A stretch of DNA of 64,000 nt from Chrysomallon squamiferum (taxonomy: Eukaryota; Mollusca; Gastropoda; Neomphalida; Peltospiridae), in NCBI GenBank assembly GCA_012295275.1, contig CM022678.1, positions 13,216,617 to 13,280,616 on the forward strand. The letters are read 5' to 3'. A program made the translations under genes and the position numbers. Shown one piece after another: positions 49,648-62,500 of the stretch. The notes under the pieces were generated by a model. The model was not told where the DNA came from, ran no database searches, and saw only the letters and a program-made list of their open reading frames with translations. Position 1 is the stretch's first letter. The number at the start of each line of letters is the position of its first letter.

Positions 49648-52600
49648 TAGCTAAACATTTTTATTTTTGATAGTCTGGGCAGGATTAATGACCAGTTGAT
49701 ACTGGAATGAAGTCATTTTTCAAATACTAACAGACAGACTGTCAGAGATTTAAAAGTTTTTATTAAACTTTCATAATAACATACATTTCCTTATTTTCTA
49801 AAATCTTTAAAATCACTCTTTTTTTCTTTGGTTAATTTTGACTAATACCATATTTCACGCTATGATGGTCTGAGCAGGAGCAGTGAATGATCTCTGGGAT
49901 GAAATCACTGTTCCTATGGAGCAGTCAGGTCATCACAGAGACTTGTCCGGTTTTTCTTGCTTTATTGTAATCTAATGTGAAAGAAATAGTCAGAGACCTG
50001 GTGGGTCTCTGTGATTGTTAATAAAATAGTTCCAAACTTTATTCATATCCATTCTTAATATTTCATTTATCTTTATAGAAATCTAATTCAATTATTGTTG
50101 GCAAAGTAAATGCTGGTTTTCCAGCATTAGCTATTGGACTATAATCATTATTTCTTTCAAGAGACGTTGTTTAAATAATTTACTAATACTACTAATAATC
50201 AGCACATCTCTATTGAGCACATAAAAAATACTAACAACAAGTAAGAGCCAGAGTTTACATGTGTGATTCAGATTTCTGTAAGCATGACATTTCTGTACAA
50301 TGGATGCAGGATGAATGCGCTCATGGGGGTTCCATGGGTGGGGTACACATATACAGAGCTGGAAACACAGAAGAAAAAAAGAAAAACTTATAAAAAACTA
50401 CTTCTGTTTGTTACTGATTAAACTGGAAAAGAATTTGGTGCAGTCAGTAATATTGTTTATGGTTTAAATTGTTCATTTTATTTTTATAAGCTTTAATATA
50501 TTATGGGGAAAAACAGAAAATGTACATGACCGTTTGGACAAGAAAAGTTATATTAGAAATTTCTTCCTGGTAAAACAGTGTGAGTATACACATTACATTT
50601 TAACTTGAATCTTGTCATCATTTGTTTCTTTAACTCAGGATTAAATTTCCTAATTCCAACTGTAGAAAGGTTATAGTGAATATATATAGAAAGGTATATT
50701 CTACATAGTTTTTTCAAATGATAAATAACCTTAAAAATAGTAATGATATTTTTTATATATATATTTGGCAAATGACATAGGATTAAATGTATGAATTATT
50801 ACTTGAAAAATGTTTGCCAAATTTTTAATTAGAGGTCAGAGTTACATACTTTGTGTTCTGTGTTTGTGTGAATAAAATGAGAGGTGATTTATTTAAATTT
50901 TGTTAATATGATTTTAATAGATTTAGAACAGCATTCCTGCTTTTATACATATAAAATGTTTTTAGATTTGTTATTTTATGTGATGATATTTATTTATATA
51001 TATATGTATTTCACATTTTTACTTGGTTTTAAAAATGTATTTTGTAAACAGTTTCATTTTAGAAAAAAGCTATAAATGTTATTATTTAACAAGTTTTTCA
51101 GTAAATATTAAAATATATTTTAATAAGAATGTATATCATCTGCTAATGTAATCACTTACTAAGAACAGAACAGCACACACCATAATCTTTGATATTTTCT
51201 TTAAATATTCATTAATATAAATACTGTGGTGACTATAATTTTAATTAGAAATGTATGTATAATTTAGACTTATCTTATCAAGATTTAAAAAATTGATTGA
51301 AACAATACTTTAAGGATGTGTTACTGACAAATAAAATAAAAAAACAACTCCATGAGCTATTCCAGTCAAGTAACAATACGTTCAGTGAGAACTGTGCCCA
51401 ATCAGGCCAGTAGATTATCTTATTTCCTGCTTTGTAACATCAGTTTTATAAAGTATCTTCACTGGATTTCCTTCATTTCTCTATTTTTTTATATTTTTAA
51501 ATGGTATCTTTATTTTTTCATTGATTTTCTTGTTTGACTATTTTAATTCTGTTTCCAGGGAATTCATTAATGGCACCTCAGTTGTGTTCCCAGAAAACAG
51601 ATTAAATGAGATTATTCAAGACATACTTTATTATTTCTGCTGTAATTTTCTTGATTTTTAACATTAATAAATCACGACATTACCACTCCTCTGTATACCA
51701 AGAGGCTTAATTCAACCATTACAGACAGCCATAACTGATGTCTTATCATGTGTATTGGGTTGGTTCTCATACAAAATGGGTTGATGATCATAACTGAGAA
51801 TAGCTCATGGAACAACAGGTACTTTTCTCTCCAGCATCATTTTAATAAAACTCAGCTAATAACATTACAGACTGAAATGAGTAATTGTGATCACACATTC
51901 TTCTATTTGATTGTTTTATTGTCTGAATGTGTTTTTCATATTATCTGAATATATATATATATATATGTAATTTTTTTTTTTTTTTCTCTGGAAATTCAGA
52001 ATATCTTCTCTGTACTTTTTGCTGAAGTTTAATGAAAGTATTTCTCAATTCTGTCAGTCATAGGTTATTCTTGCATATTTATATATCCTTGTAAATTTCA
52101 TAGAAACTTTTATCTGTTTAGCTTGCTGTCCTAGGAAATCAGAATAACTGCCCTGTTTGCCCAGAACTGAAAGTTAATGGCAATAACTAATTTCTGTCAA
52201 ATTTGTTTTCATATTTGTATACCCTTCGTTTATTTTTTCTGAATTCAGAATATCTTCTCTGTGCTGTTTAACAGCCTGAAAATTAATTAGTTATTTCATG
52301 TCTCTAGCTTCCATAGAAACATATTTTTATTATATTTTTATTTCAGTGTTTAATCTCACTGTCTGAGAGTTCTCTGTGACTCTTTGTACACTCAAAAAAA
52401 GTAGATAACCACTATTCTGTCATATTGTAGATTGTTCTGGCATCACAGGATTCATTATTCATTCTGTTTTAAATTTCCAATTTTATTTATTTATTTATTT
52501 ATTTATTTATTTTTCAAATATTTATTTAAATTTGTGTTTTCCTTTTTTTAAATGTTTGCTAAATATACTTAAATCTTTTGACAATACTGATCGGCAATAA

Positions 52601-52799
52601 TATTCTTGCTTTCCTGGTAAAACTTCTGTAATTCTTTTAATGAAATGTCATGTCCTAGTGAGTAGCTCAGGCCAAACTGAACTATTTAAACTAATACCAT
52701 TAACAACATCTATTGTTGTATGCATTCATGGCTCTGTATTCCTTTGTGGCCTGCCAACTTAACAAGAATGTCATCTTTATTTTATGTTAAACAGTACTG
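49584..52799. other. noncoding, nothing recognised
   Basis: An ATT run at 49613-49647, TA-rich stretches near 50750-50765 and 51950-51966, and ATTT runs near 52484-52513. Two weakly similar segments (around 49670 and 49860, sharing 'ggtctg-gcagga') may be an old duplication. No exon or ORF I would defend. Confidence 0.5.
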
Positions 52800-53175
52800 T
52801 CAGTGACATTAGCACTGATCAGAAAGTGTGATCAAAAGAGGCATGTTCCCTCCACTGTCACAGTCACAGTATTTGGCATCATTAGTCCAACTCTCTACTG
52901 TCTGGTGAAGGTTGGAAAGTGACTATGACAAACACATTCCATCTTTTTACTATCACAGTTGCACTATTTTGCATTGGATATAAAGTGTGGCTATGACAAA
53001 CATAAGTCAGTACTTTAATGTCAGAGTCACACTCCCAGGCAAAGGTCAGAAAGGGTGACTATGACACTCCAGCACTTTCCTGTCACAGTCACATTGTCAA
53101 GCATTGGTCAGAAGGTATGACTGTCAAGCATGCTCCCTTTTCAGTGTCACTGACAGTGGTCAGAAAATGTACAGA
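52800..53175. repeat. diverged tandem repeat of about 70-75 bp
   Basis: About five units built around ggtcagaaagtgtgactatgac, a T/C-rich spacer, ctgtcacagtcacattgt and gcattgg. Each unit is 60-80% like the next by eye. An ORF starting within it at 53018 is a by-product. Confidence 0.75.
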
Positions 53176-54476
53176 TGACAATTATTATTATTATTATTAT
53201 TTTTATTATTTCAAATACTTTGCTATATTGGCTGACATTTATAAAATATATTCAGTAATATTTTGTCAGTATTATTTCCTTATTAAGATATTTTTATATG
53301 CGTTTCTAAAGAATATAACCATTATTTACACTGTTATTTTATTATAAATGTTTTGTTATTTTATTATTATTATTATTATTATTATATTTAAATAGACAAT
53401 AACAAAATTAATAAAGCAAATGTAAAACTTCATTGATGTGATGTTTTTACATCTAACTTTAATAATTACAGAATAGTGAATAATTAGTAAAGTAAATGTA
53501 AGTTTTAAGTAGGAATATTTTTTCATACATTGTTTATATAATAGTGGCATAACCAGAAAAGGTTAGCACATTATACAGTACTTTCTGTTTTGCATAATTG
53601 AAAAACAAATGACTAAATTAAAAGTAAATCATTGTAATAGAAAATAATTTCTGGATGGAAACTATCATGAAGGAAAAAAAAATATATATATATATTTTTT
53701 TTTTTCAAAACAGTCATTCAGTGTAAGACTAATACATTCCTCAAAATATTTTTTTATAAAAACAATAACTAATAACAAACAAAAAAAAAAAAAAAAAAAA
53801 GAAAAAAAGAATCTTGTTTGATAGAAGTTATTTACAAATAAAGATGGTATTAAAATTTTATCACACAAATCAGTTTAACATCACATACTAAGTTCAGTTA
53901 CAAGCAGATAAATGTAAATATTTCTAATTTAACATTACATTTATTTTATTAATGATTTACTGTTTAGTAATTATTAAATAAATAAATGTAAAACAAAAGT
54001 GAGAGTACCCATAAAAGTAAATCTTGATGGTAAAGGTATATTAAATTGCTAACATTTTCAATTAGTAATTAAATATAATAAAACTAATTTTATTATTTTG
54101 AATACTAAATGAGAAATTATAATAACTTATTAGTGTGTGTGTGTGACCAATATAACATATTAAGTACTAAATCTGAATTTTGTTGAAATGAAATAATTTA
54201 GAGTTTACTGTTTCACTAATTTCTTTTAGATTTTTGTAGTATTTTTTATTATAATACGGAGTGTATTGTAATGCCATCAAAAATTAACATAATAAATATG
54301 CTTTATAAATTGTAATTACTTTTGCTTTCTTTATTATATTTCTATATTTCCTGTATTCAAGAAAAAACCCACTGCAATGGAATAATGCATTGTACGAGTT
54401 CTTGTGACCTCCTCTGACATCCACTAGTGACATTGTGTTTGTGACAGAGACAACAGTCTCCTCTTTAATATGTAAC
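53176..54476. other. noncoding, microsatellites
   Basis: (ATT)n at 53180-53205 and 53357-53385, a TA run near 53680-53695 and poly-A at 53780-53800. No gene seen. Confidence 0.6.
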
Positions 54477-54625
54477 AATTATATAAGCTATGTGTGACAG
54501 AGACTAACAGGTTTAATAATAATAGATGTTAGATTTCATTTAAAATTATATAAGCTATGTGTGATAAAGATAGTATCTCTTGTTTAATAGATGTTAGATT
54601 TTTCTTAAGAATTATATAAGCTATG
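54477..54625. repeat. three tandem units of about 60 bp
   Basis: Units start attatataagctatgtgtga and contain taatagatgttagattt; the third is cut off by the sequence of the LTR-like segment that follows. Confidence 0.75.
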
Positions 54626-55175
54626 TTGAGTGTTGTTTTGGGTGACGCTGTGGTGTCTGCTAACCCATCCTGCTAAGTAGTATGTTATTTTGATATACTT
54701 GCATGTTCAACTATTTTACCTTGTGGGATAAACACATTTAATATCCCTGTATGTTCATTTATGTGGTGAGAGTAATTTCGTGGCGTGAAACTGTTTGTAA
54801 TCGGCAAAGTAAGCATTGTAAGCTTATTTGGTAAATAACTGTTATTAAATCTAAACTCATACTGTGTTTCCAGTGATTTAACACTGGTTAACTATAAATA
54901 CATATGTGACCTTGCTCCCTGAATTCTGTTAGAGCTGAGCCAAATCGGGCATCTGATACAGGGAGGTCTGCATGTATGGTTAGTGCTATTTTGAGGGAAG
55001 AGTTTTACACACGTTGTGGGGTTCTAATTTGGTCACGTGACGACTGTTAATTATGGGTCACATGCAACTGTCTGACAGTGTTACATACCAGTGAGTCTGG
55101 TAACTCTACTAATGGACTCTTCCGTGCAAATAAATTGTGGAATGTTTAAACAAAAAGTTTAATTTCCTCACACAG
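54626..55175 (+). mobile_element. possible solo LTR at the left edge of duplicate copy 2
   Basis: About 550 bp, distinctly less AT-rich than both flanks, with TATA-like ctataaatacata (54891), a CACGTG E-box (ggtcacgtgacg, 55034), and AATAAA at 55128 followed about 45 bp later by the end. It begins near TGTTG and ends near CTCACA (TG...CA). No coding sequence, no clear target duplication and no second LTR, so this is only a suggestion. It ends within about 15 bp of where homology to copy 1 begins. Confidence 0.3.
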
Positions 55176-55364
55176 AGTAATAAGTATGACCTATACATCT
55201 AACTCAACTGTTATTCAGATCTTGCTAGCTGGTGGCTCAGTAGCACCTACAGGACAAAACCTTTCACCAAAGAGAAAGTGGAGAATACCCAGACACATCC
55301 AGTTGTGGTCATCAGTTACAATCAACAGTTTCAAAATGATCTGGATAATAGTCATAAAGAATTG

Positions 55365-56250
55365 TATTATAGTAAGAAGGATCTGGATGATAGACAGAAG
55401 GACCTGGATGATAACAAGAAAATAGATGGTAATAAGAAGGTACATGATGATAAACAGAATTGAACAGGACCTTGATGATAGTAAGAACAAACTAGATGAT
55501 AGAAGGAATTACATGACAATAATAGGAATGAACAGGATGATAATAAGAAGGAACTGGATGAAACAGAATGAACAGGATGATAATAAGAAGGAATTGGATG
55601 AAACAGAGAATGGACAGGATGATAATAAGAAATTGGATGAAACACAATGAACAGGATGATAATAAGAAGGAACTGGATGAAACAGAGAATGAACAGGATG
55701 ATAATAAGAAGGAATTGGATGAAACAGAGAATGAACAGGATGATAATAAGAAGGAATTGGATGATACAGAGAATGAACAGGATGATAATAAGAAGGAACT
55801 GGATGAAACAGAATGAACAGGATGATAATAAGAAGGAATTGGATGAAACAGAGAATGAACAGGATGATAATAAGAAGGAATTGGATGAAACAGAATGAAC
55901 AGGATGATAATAAGAAGGAACTGGATGAAACACAATGAACAGGATGATAATAAGAAGGAATTGGAAGAGAACAGAATGAACAGGATGATAATAAGAAGGA
56001 ACTGGATGAAACAGAGAATGAACAGGATGATAATAAGAAGGAACTGGATGAAACAGAGAATGAACAGGATGATAATAAGAAGGAACTGGATGAAACAGAG
56101 AATGAACAGGATGATAATAAGAAGGAACTGGATGAAACAGAGAATGAACAGGATGATAGTGAGGAGGAACTGGATGAAACAGAAAATGAACAGGATGATA
56201 GTGAGGAGGAACTGGATCAAACAGAGAATGAACAGGATGATAGTGAGGAG
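55365..56250 (+). repeat. 42-bp minisatellite array, copy 2
   Basis: About 20 units of the same DDNKKELDETENEQ repeat. The first few units are diverged and Asp-rich (KKDLDDRQKDLDDNKK) and look like the ancestral, less homogenised form. The last three are changed to DDSEEELDETENEQ. Several 40-bp units break the frame. The minus strand is open for over 300 codons by coincidence. Confidence 0.9.
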
Positions 56251-56416
56251 GAGGAGCTTTATGAAATGGAGGAGGAACTGGAGGAGATGGTAACAAAGAT
56301 TATAACTAGACGAGAGTATCTTCAAAACATTCGTGAAATACACGAAGTTGTCTTATCAATAAAGAAAGTGTCTGCTGAAAAAATTACTGCAAAGGAGATG
56401 CTGAACAAATTAAAAG
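56251..56416 (+). CDS. end of array exon, copy 2 (charged helix)
   Basis: Continues the DETENEQ frame with EEEELYEMEEELEEMVTKI, ITRREYLQNIREIHEVVLS and IKKVSAEKITAKEMLNKLK, then donor AAAAG|GTGTGT. Highly charged with heptad-like leucines: a likely coiled coil or long single helix. Not recognised otherwise. Confidence 0.55.
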
Positions 56417-56591
56417 GTGTGTAATCATTTCATATTTCAAACAATTTCTACATATTTTTATGCTAAATGAGTTTGTGCTAGTATTTGTTATGATATATGA
56501 TTATTGAATGAAATGAAATCTCAGTGACATTTCTTATACTACATTAACTTGTCAAAGAATGATGGGATACCTGCTGTAGAAAAGAATATTA

Positions 56592-56593
<2 letters not shown>

Positions 56594-56636
<43 letters not shown>
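56594..56636. repeat. (CA)n microsatellite
   Basis: About 42 bp of CA in the intron between the array exon and the linker exon. Confidence 0.95.
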
Positions 56637-56639
<3 letters not shown>

Positions 56640-56795
56640 GTATTATCACTTATTATCATTAATTTCTATTTATTTCTTCTTCTTCGTCTACTTATGTATT
56701 ATTAATCTTATTAGCCATTTTTATTTATGATTATTATTATTGAATGAAAGTTCAAAATATAAATGAATTATTATTATTATTATTATACATCACAG

Positions 56796-57196
56796 GTATA
56801 AAGAAAAAGCTTGAAGACTGTTTCTTGCTTAGACCTGATGATGAAGCTGGGCTGAACACTTACACCCACCTCGTTGATGTGGCTCTACTGTATGGAAATG
56901 ATGAACATGTTGGACCTGACCTCAGCCAGTCAGATGGTGCAGCTAAATCAAATGTAAAGATAATTCCTCTCTCAGCTGATGGAACTGAAAAGAATGTTGC
57001 TACACAGAAAGATGAACCAGCTGTTCATGTTTTCCATCAGCACAACAGAGAAAGTTCTCAGTCAGATGAGGAATCTGATGCTGAATGGCAAATGAAAACC
57101 TCAGAAATAATTAAAGATTGTGATGAATTCAGTGACAACGAAGAAATAAAACATCTTGGATCATGTATCAGCAAAACAGTAGCCAGGAATAAAAAG
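56796..57196 (+). CDS. acidic linker exon, intact (copy 2)
   Basis: Acceptor tacatcacag, donor AAAAAG|GTTATG, 401 nt, phase 1 to 0, 133 codons. It begins IKKKLEDCFLLRPDDEAGLN and has THLVDVALLYGNDEHVGPDL, a basic-acidic middle, and an acidic end (SSQSDEESDAEWQMKTSEII, then DCDEFSDNEEIK, SKTVARNKK). Serines within acidic context are typical casein kinase 2 sites. No known domain. Strong conservation of the second half with copy 1 at 10030-10320 while the first half differs. Confidence 0.65.
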
Positions 57197-57363
57197 GTTA
57201 TGTGATACCTGAATTTTGTGTTTGTTGTTTATTTTAGTTATTTATTTACTAGAGTAGTAGTTGCTAAACAAAGGCAGTACATGTATAAATATTTCTTCTT
57301 TACTTTTGTGACAGAGGAACATGCAGTGAATTTATAAATATTTCTTCTTTACTTTTCTGACAG

Positions 57364-57465
57364 GAACATGCAGTGCGTTGTTTTCTCTTGATGAACAACA
57401 TCAGACCACTTCTTACTCTAGCCAGTAACTTAAACACTGTTATATACTATTCTATCTGTGGGAAG
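57364..57465 (+). CDS. 'EHAV' exon, intact (copy 2)
   Basis: Acceptor ttttctgacag, donor GGGAAG|GTAAAT, 102 nt, phase 0 to 0: EHAVRCFLLMNNIRPLLTLA and SNLNTVIYYSICGK. Hydrophobic, with two Cys. In copy 1 the following exon would be the first CARP exon, so this is probably the lead-in to the CARP fold. The two acceptor-containing units before it (57270-57363) are the short version of the 47-bp minisatellite. Confidence 0.6.
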
Positions 57466-59548
57466 GTAAATATTAACATCCCTTATTGCTAATGATACAG
57501 ATGAAGCCTCCACAGCTAATTCTAGTATCTGACTCAGAATAATAAAAATAATAATAATAAAAATAATAATAATAATAATTTTGCAAAATGAACACTCAAT
57601 AAATAATAGTTCTTTAAAAATTAATTTTATCTCAAAATAAACTTGTGTCAATAAACAAAAGGTTTGAATATCTTTTATAGTTTGTTATCTATTTACCTTG
57701 CCTTTATTTGTTTATAAATGTTTCAGTTTTACTCAAATTCACACCAAAGACTGAGTCATCCCAATATCTTAACTGATACATTAAATTGAAAAATCTCTTT
57801 AATTATCATACAATGAAAACATAGTAAAAATAAATAAATAAATAAATACTGAAGAAATAATTAATTAAGCATAATTTCCAAAAAATATTTTTAGTACCAT
57901 CCCAAACTAAAATTTGTCCCAAGGCAAAACTATCCTATTTCGATGCTGATACATCATTATTAAAATCTGAATATCCAGTGTAATACATGCCCACCATTCT
58001 GAAATGCATGTCACTTTCAAATATGTGTTCTTATTCTCATATAAAAATTCACTGATCTCTGATATAGCCCAGTTTTAAATTGATACACACATTTTCAAAC
58101 TGCTCTGTGTCACTGTAGAAATGTCACAAACTGAGATCAGTTACTCTCTCTAACACTAAGAATAAATTGAATAATAAAAACACTAACAAATGTCTCATTT
58201 AATGATTTAATACATTTACTTCTAAAATGACAAACAGGCTCTTTACACATCATAAAGGCACTAAAAGTATAAAAATCATGGAAATACATTAACTCAGTCT
58301 TTTACGACTTTTATCATAACCATTTTAATGGTTTTAAATATACGTCTTGAGTTTTGTTCAGACAGAAATAAAATACTTTTAAAAATTAAAAGTCCTTTAA
58401 AGAGAATTACAGTATGATCATTACTAAAGTATCTCAATATTTTTATAATAAATATCAATATTATTTAGTTTTTTTCCATACTGAAATTCCAACCATTTTA
58501 AATTAGACTATTAATACAGAAACATAAAAATTCACATTCATGTCTATTACATTTAGAAATCTTTAACCCATTGTGAAATTGAAATATCCTATTTTATAAC
58601 TGCTACACCCTATTTAGAAATAATGATATACAATTTTCCAGTTGTATCACAAAGTCAAATATGCTTTTAAACATCTTGTTTCTTTTCCATCATACGCTTT
58701 ACTTTAATTCTGAATTAACTTGTCTAATAATTTAAAAAAATGCTATATACCTCACTGGATATGTAAGTTTATTAATGCAAACAACTAGTACAATATATAA
58801 AATATTTGCATCAGGAAAATGTCAAGTATTTGTCATTGTTGTTTGCCATGTTTATTTTTTGTTGTATATTGTTAAGGAATGTTTTATTTATGTGTATGCA
58901 CAGTTGCAGTTTTTAACCTCAGTCCTATTGATAACGTTGATATGTTAATGCCCATTTATAATTTTAATTCCGATATTGATAATATTGGTGCAGATATAAA
59001 AAAAAAAAAAGATATTTCATTATGATACAAATAAAACAAATATGTTTTCTATATTTTAGATATGAATACAGAGTTGCACCAGAGTTGCATATACAGAATA
59101 ATAATAATAATAATCTTCATCATCATACTTATCATCTGTCATGATCATCAAGACAGCAATATTAAAATATGTGCTAACATAGAGTTTGGGTGTGCAGGGG
59201 TTTTTCCTGTTCATACACAATTCATATAAAGTTCAAACAGAAAATCACACTGAAAGCTATTACTGACATGGATAAAAATTATTCTAATTCTTCCTTTTTA
59301 AAAAGAAAACCCACAAAAAGCATAATATTTGTCTATTTAATGACAGAAAGATTATAAAAATATATAAAAATGTTATGCTATTTGGCAAACAACAAATTAC
59401 AGTTATCAAATATACACCTTTAAACAGCTTGTCTTTGTTTTCAGTTTTAATATTTTTGTTAAGATGAAGTGGTGAAAAGTAACACAAGCAAACACACTAA
59501 ATGTACAGCAATGTACCCAAGTGTTTTGTAGAGGCAAGGCTGCAGTTA
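57466..59548. other. noncoding, homologous to 11110-11170 and 13405-15260
   Basis: Up to about 57610 it matches the intron after the EHAV exon of copy 1, including an AAT run. From 57657 (gtttgaatatcttttatagt) to about 59240 it matches copy 1's 3' flank, with segments missing or added (58290-58400 appears extra). It ends close to the 3' end of the CAP gene. No gene seen. Confidence 0.75.
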
Positions 59549-62500
59549 TCAAACACTCTCTGTTGGCACGGTAACAAATTTGCTTCCATTCCATTCAGTT
59601 TTGAATTGTTCAGGAAGAGAAAATTCTTTCTAAAAAACAGAACAAAAAAACAAAAAATAACAATAATATTAAAATATTTTTCTAATAAATAGATGTAAGA
59701 ATATGATGTTTTCTGATATTACAAGAAAAGAAACCCAAAGAAAATATAAATATCCTTTTTTTCATTTTTGTTATGTTATTTAGTGTTTATTTATTTATTT
59801 ATTTATTAAAATAACTATTAGAAGTACAACAAAGTGTAATGTTAAATATTTTTATACATCACAGAAGAATCATTTCAACAAACTGACTGAAAAGTTTTAA
59901 CACTAATTTTAAGAAAAACAGCAGCACAGGAAACTTTATTAATATTCAATTAGCAGCAATCAATATTTTTATACTTTTCCACAGAAAGCAAATAAACACC
60001 ATCCAATTGTTAAACCACTCATGGTCAGTGATTCAAGCTCAAAAGCTGCACTAAAAAAGATTGATCATAAAGTTAATATTCTTTATAGATTGAGAACTTG
60101 GCAAATTTTAGTGAGGCTCTAAGACTGGTTGCAAAATGTTTCAGAAGTTAAAATAAATAAATATTAAGTATGCAAGTTACTGAGGACTTACGTAATCTCC
60201 ATCTGGCCCTGGAATCAGTATATTCATCTCGGAAGACTTGGCTGTGATGATGGACGTGTCGAGAGACTCGTCACTCAGGTAAATCATACATCCGTCCGTC
60301 TTGTCAATACTCACTGTCGGCATCTTCTTTGTCACCTGCAAACACAGAACAGATCAATGAATGATAGATGAATGAATTAATAAATAAATGTTTAACCATT
60401 CCTCAGCACAAAGTCATCTTTCGTAATGGATAAGCTTTGTTCTTTATGAAGCTAATGAGGTTTTTGAAGAATATTTTTTTATTGATGATAACTATAATGA
60501 TGATGATGATCATCATAAGGACTTTTAAGTAAATATTAATTCCCATTAAGAATACAAATAATCCCATTAAGGAATTATTCCACATACAGACAGAGTATTA
60601 CTTAATACTGGATGAAATGAAATATTTAAAGAACAAGTCTTTGATTTAGAAATTACTCTAAGTGCAATCAGATACAAAAATTCAACAAAACACAGTAACA
60701 GTAATTAATTAATAAATTGATAAATTAATAAAATACCTGAGCCTTCACACTCTGACAGTTGACAAACTCCAATGATGAAACCAAATCATCAAACACTACA
60801 CTTGTTTTCTTACATGAATCTGAAAAACAAAAATAACTTTTCATTACAAATAACAACAACAATAATAAAATGTATATATAAAAATTAACTATTTTAAAAT
60901 AATTTATTATGATACTGAAATTTATAGCATACCTGAAAGAAAAACTACATTTCTGATTATAGTTTTTTTTCTTCATACCAAATGTTTTCAGTTAAGTATA
61001 AGAATTAAATATGAGCTGCAGTTTGTATTGGTTTTATAATCTATATATATATATATACTCTCCCAAAAAAGATAAGCAAAATGGTTGATTTGTTAGATAA
61101 CTATTGTAAACTGACACATATCAATTTATGACTATAATGATATTTGGTGATTCAAACATATAGCTTTTGTTACAGTCGCCAAAAAGCAGGTAACACAAAA
61201 TAAAGGCTATGATCGTGTTTGTTAACCACCACGGCAACCTCTACTGCTTCAGCAATACCAGGTCTGCGTAGAATATCAGCTCAGACAGTGTGCAATCGTT
61301 TACGCGAGGCAGGTATTCGAGCCAGACAGCCTGTAAGAAGAGTGGTTTTGACTCAACAACATCGTCCACTACGACGTCAGTGGTGTCTAGTGCACAGAGT
61401 CTGGCCTCAATTATGATGGAGAACTGTCTGGTTTAGTGATGAGGTTTGATTTCTGCTTCGTCGAGCTGATGGAAGATGTCGAGTTTACAGACATCGTAGT
61501 GAACGTTTTGCTACAAACTGCAAACAGGAAGTGGACAGATTTGGCGGTGGTAGTGTGAGGGTGTGGGCAGCAATCTCATACACTGGCAGGACCAACCTGG
61601 TTCACATCCAAGGCAACTTAACGGCACAGAGATACCAAGATGAAATTTTGCAGCCACATGTTGCTCCAATTATGAATATTAGTAATGCTGTATTCCAGCA
61701 GTTCTGGACTCCCATGGTGGGCACACAATTGATATTAGACCACATACAGCCAGACTCACAACAGCGTACCTACACAACAATAACATTCAGGTCCTGGCCC
61801 TCTAAATCTCCAGATTTGAACCCTTCAGAGCATTTGTGGGATGAGTTGGATAGACGACTGAGGCAGCATCAGCCACAGCCACAGAATCATGCTCTGTTGA
61901 CATTATTACTACAGTCAGAGAAAATATTGTCATTACCTTTGCTATGACCATGAAATTGACCGTGGGAAGATGTCAGGCAGTTCTGGACTAAAACCCATGG
62001 TGTAATATTTTTGGGCACAATATAGATTTAAAAATGTATTGATATTATACTGTTATAACATTGAACTTTAACCTTTTCAGTGTAATACCATCAATCATTA
62101 ATGAATTGAGATTTTAAAAATGCATGTGGATGAAAATGTTAACATTCTGCTGAAGGATTTCAAATGTTGATCCATTAGATAGATATTCCCAATGTCAATG
62201 ACAAAAAGCTTTTCTGGACACAATGTTTTGATATATAAACAATTTTTTATTTACCTATTTTCATGTCATGTGGCCTTGCCATTAGTTTTGGTTTCAGTCA
62301 AGGTTTGGTGCTGTGGGATCCCAGTCAACAATATATAAAAATATAGACGGTCGGGTTTAAACCATTGGGTGATTTGACACGGAAAATTTAAAAATTTAAA
62401 AATAATATGAAATCCACAACTTAATAGATTTAATAACATTGTTGCATTCATCTATCGAGTACAAAAATTATTTTAAACATAACAAAATTATTAAAACTGA

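Larger units (their letters stand above)
55190..57465 (+). pseudogene. chimeric gene, copy 2: repeat array and linker exons, CARP exons deleted
   Basis: Homologous to 6270-11110. Exon parts: about 55219-56416 (repeat array exon), 56796-57196 and 57364-57465, all phase-compatible (1, 0, 0). After the last donor the sequence follows copy 1 intron for about 150 bp and then jumps to the equivalent of 13405, so the three CARP exons are missing here. The array has the same 40-bp frame-breaking units as copy 1. The two linker exons are fully open, which shows what copy 1 looked like before decay. Unless it splices to something outside the region, this copy cannot make a CARP protein. Confidence 0.6.

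Noticed and set aside
55367-56296. Minus-strand ORF of 309 codons in the second array
   Set aside because: Same reason as for the first array; it switches between the three antisense peptides at each 40-bp unit.
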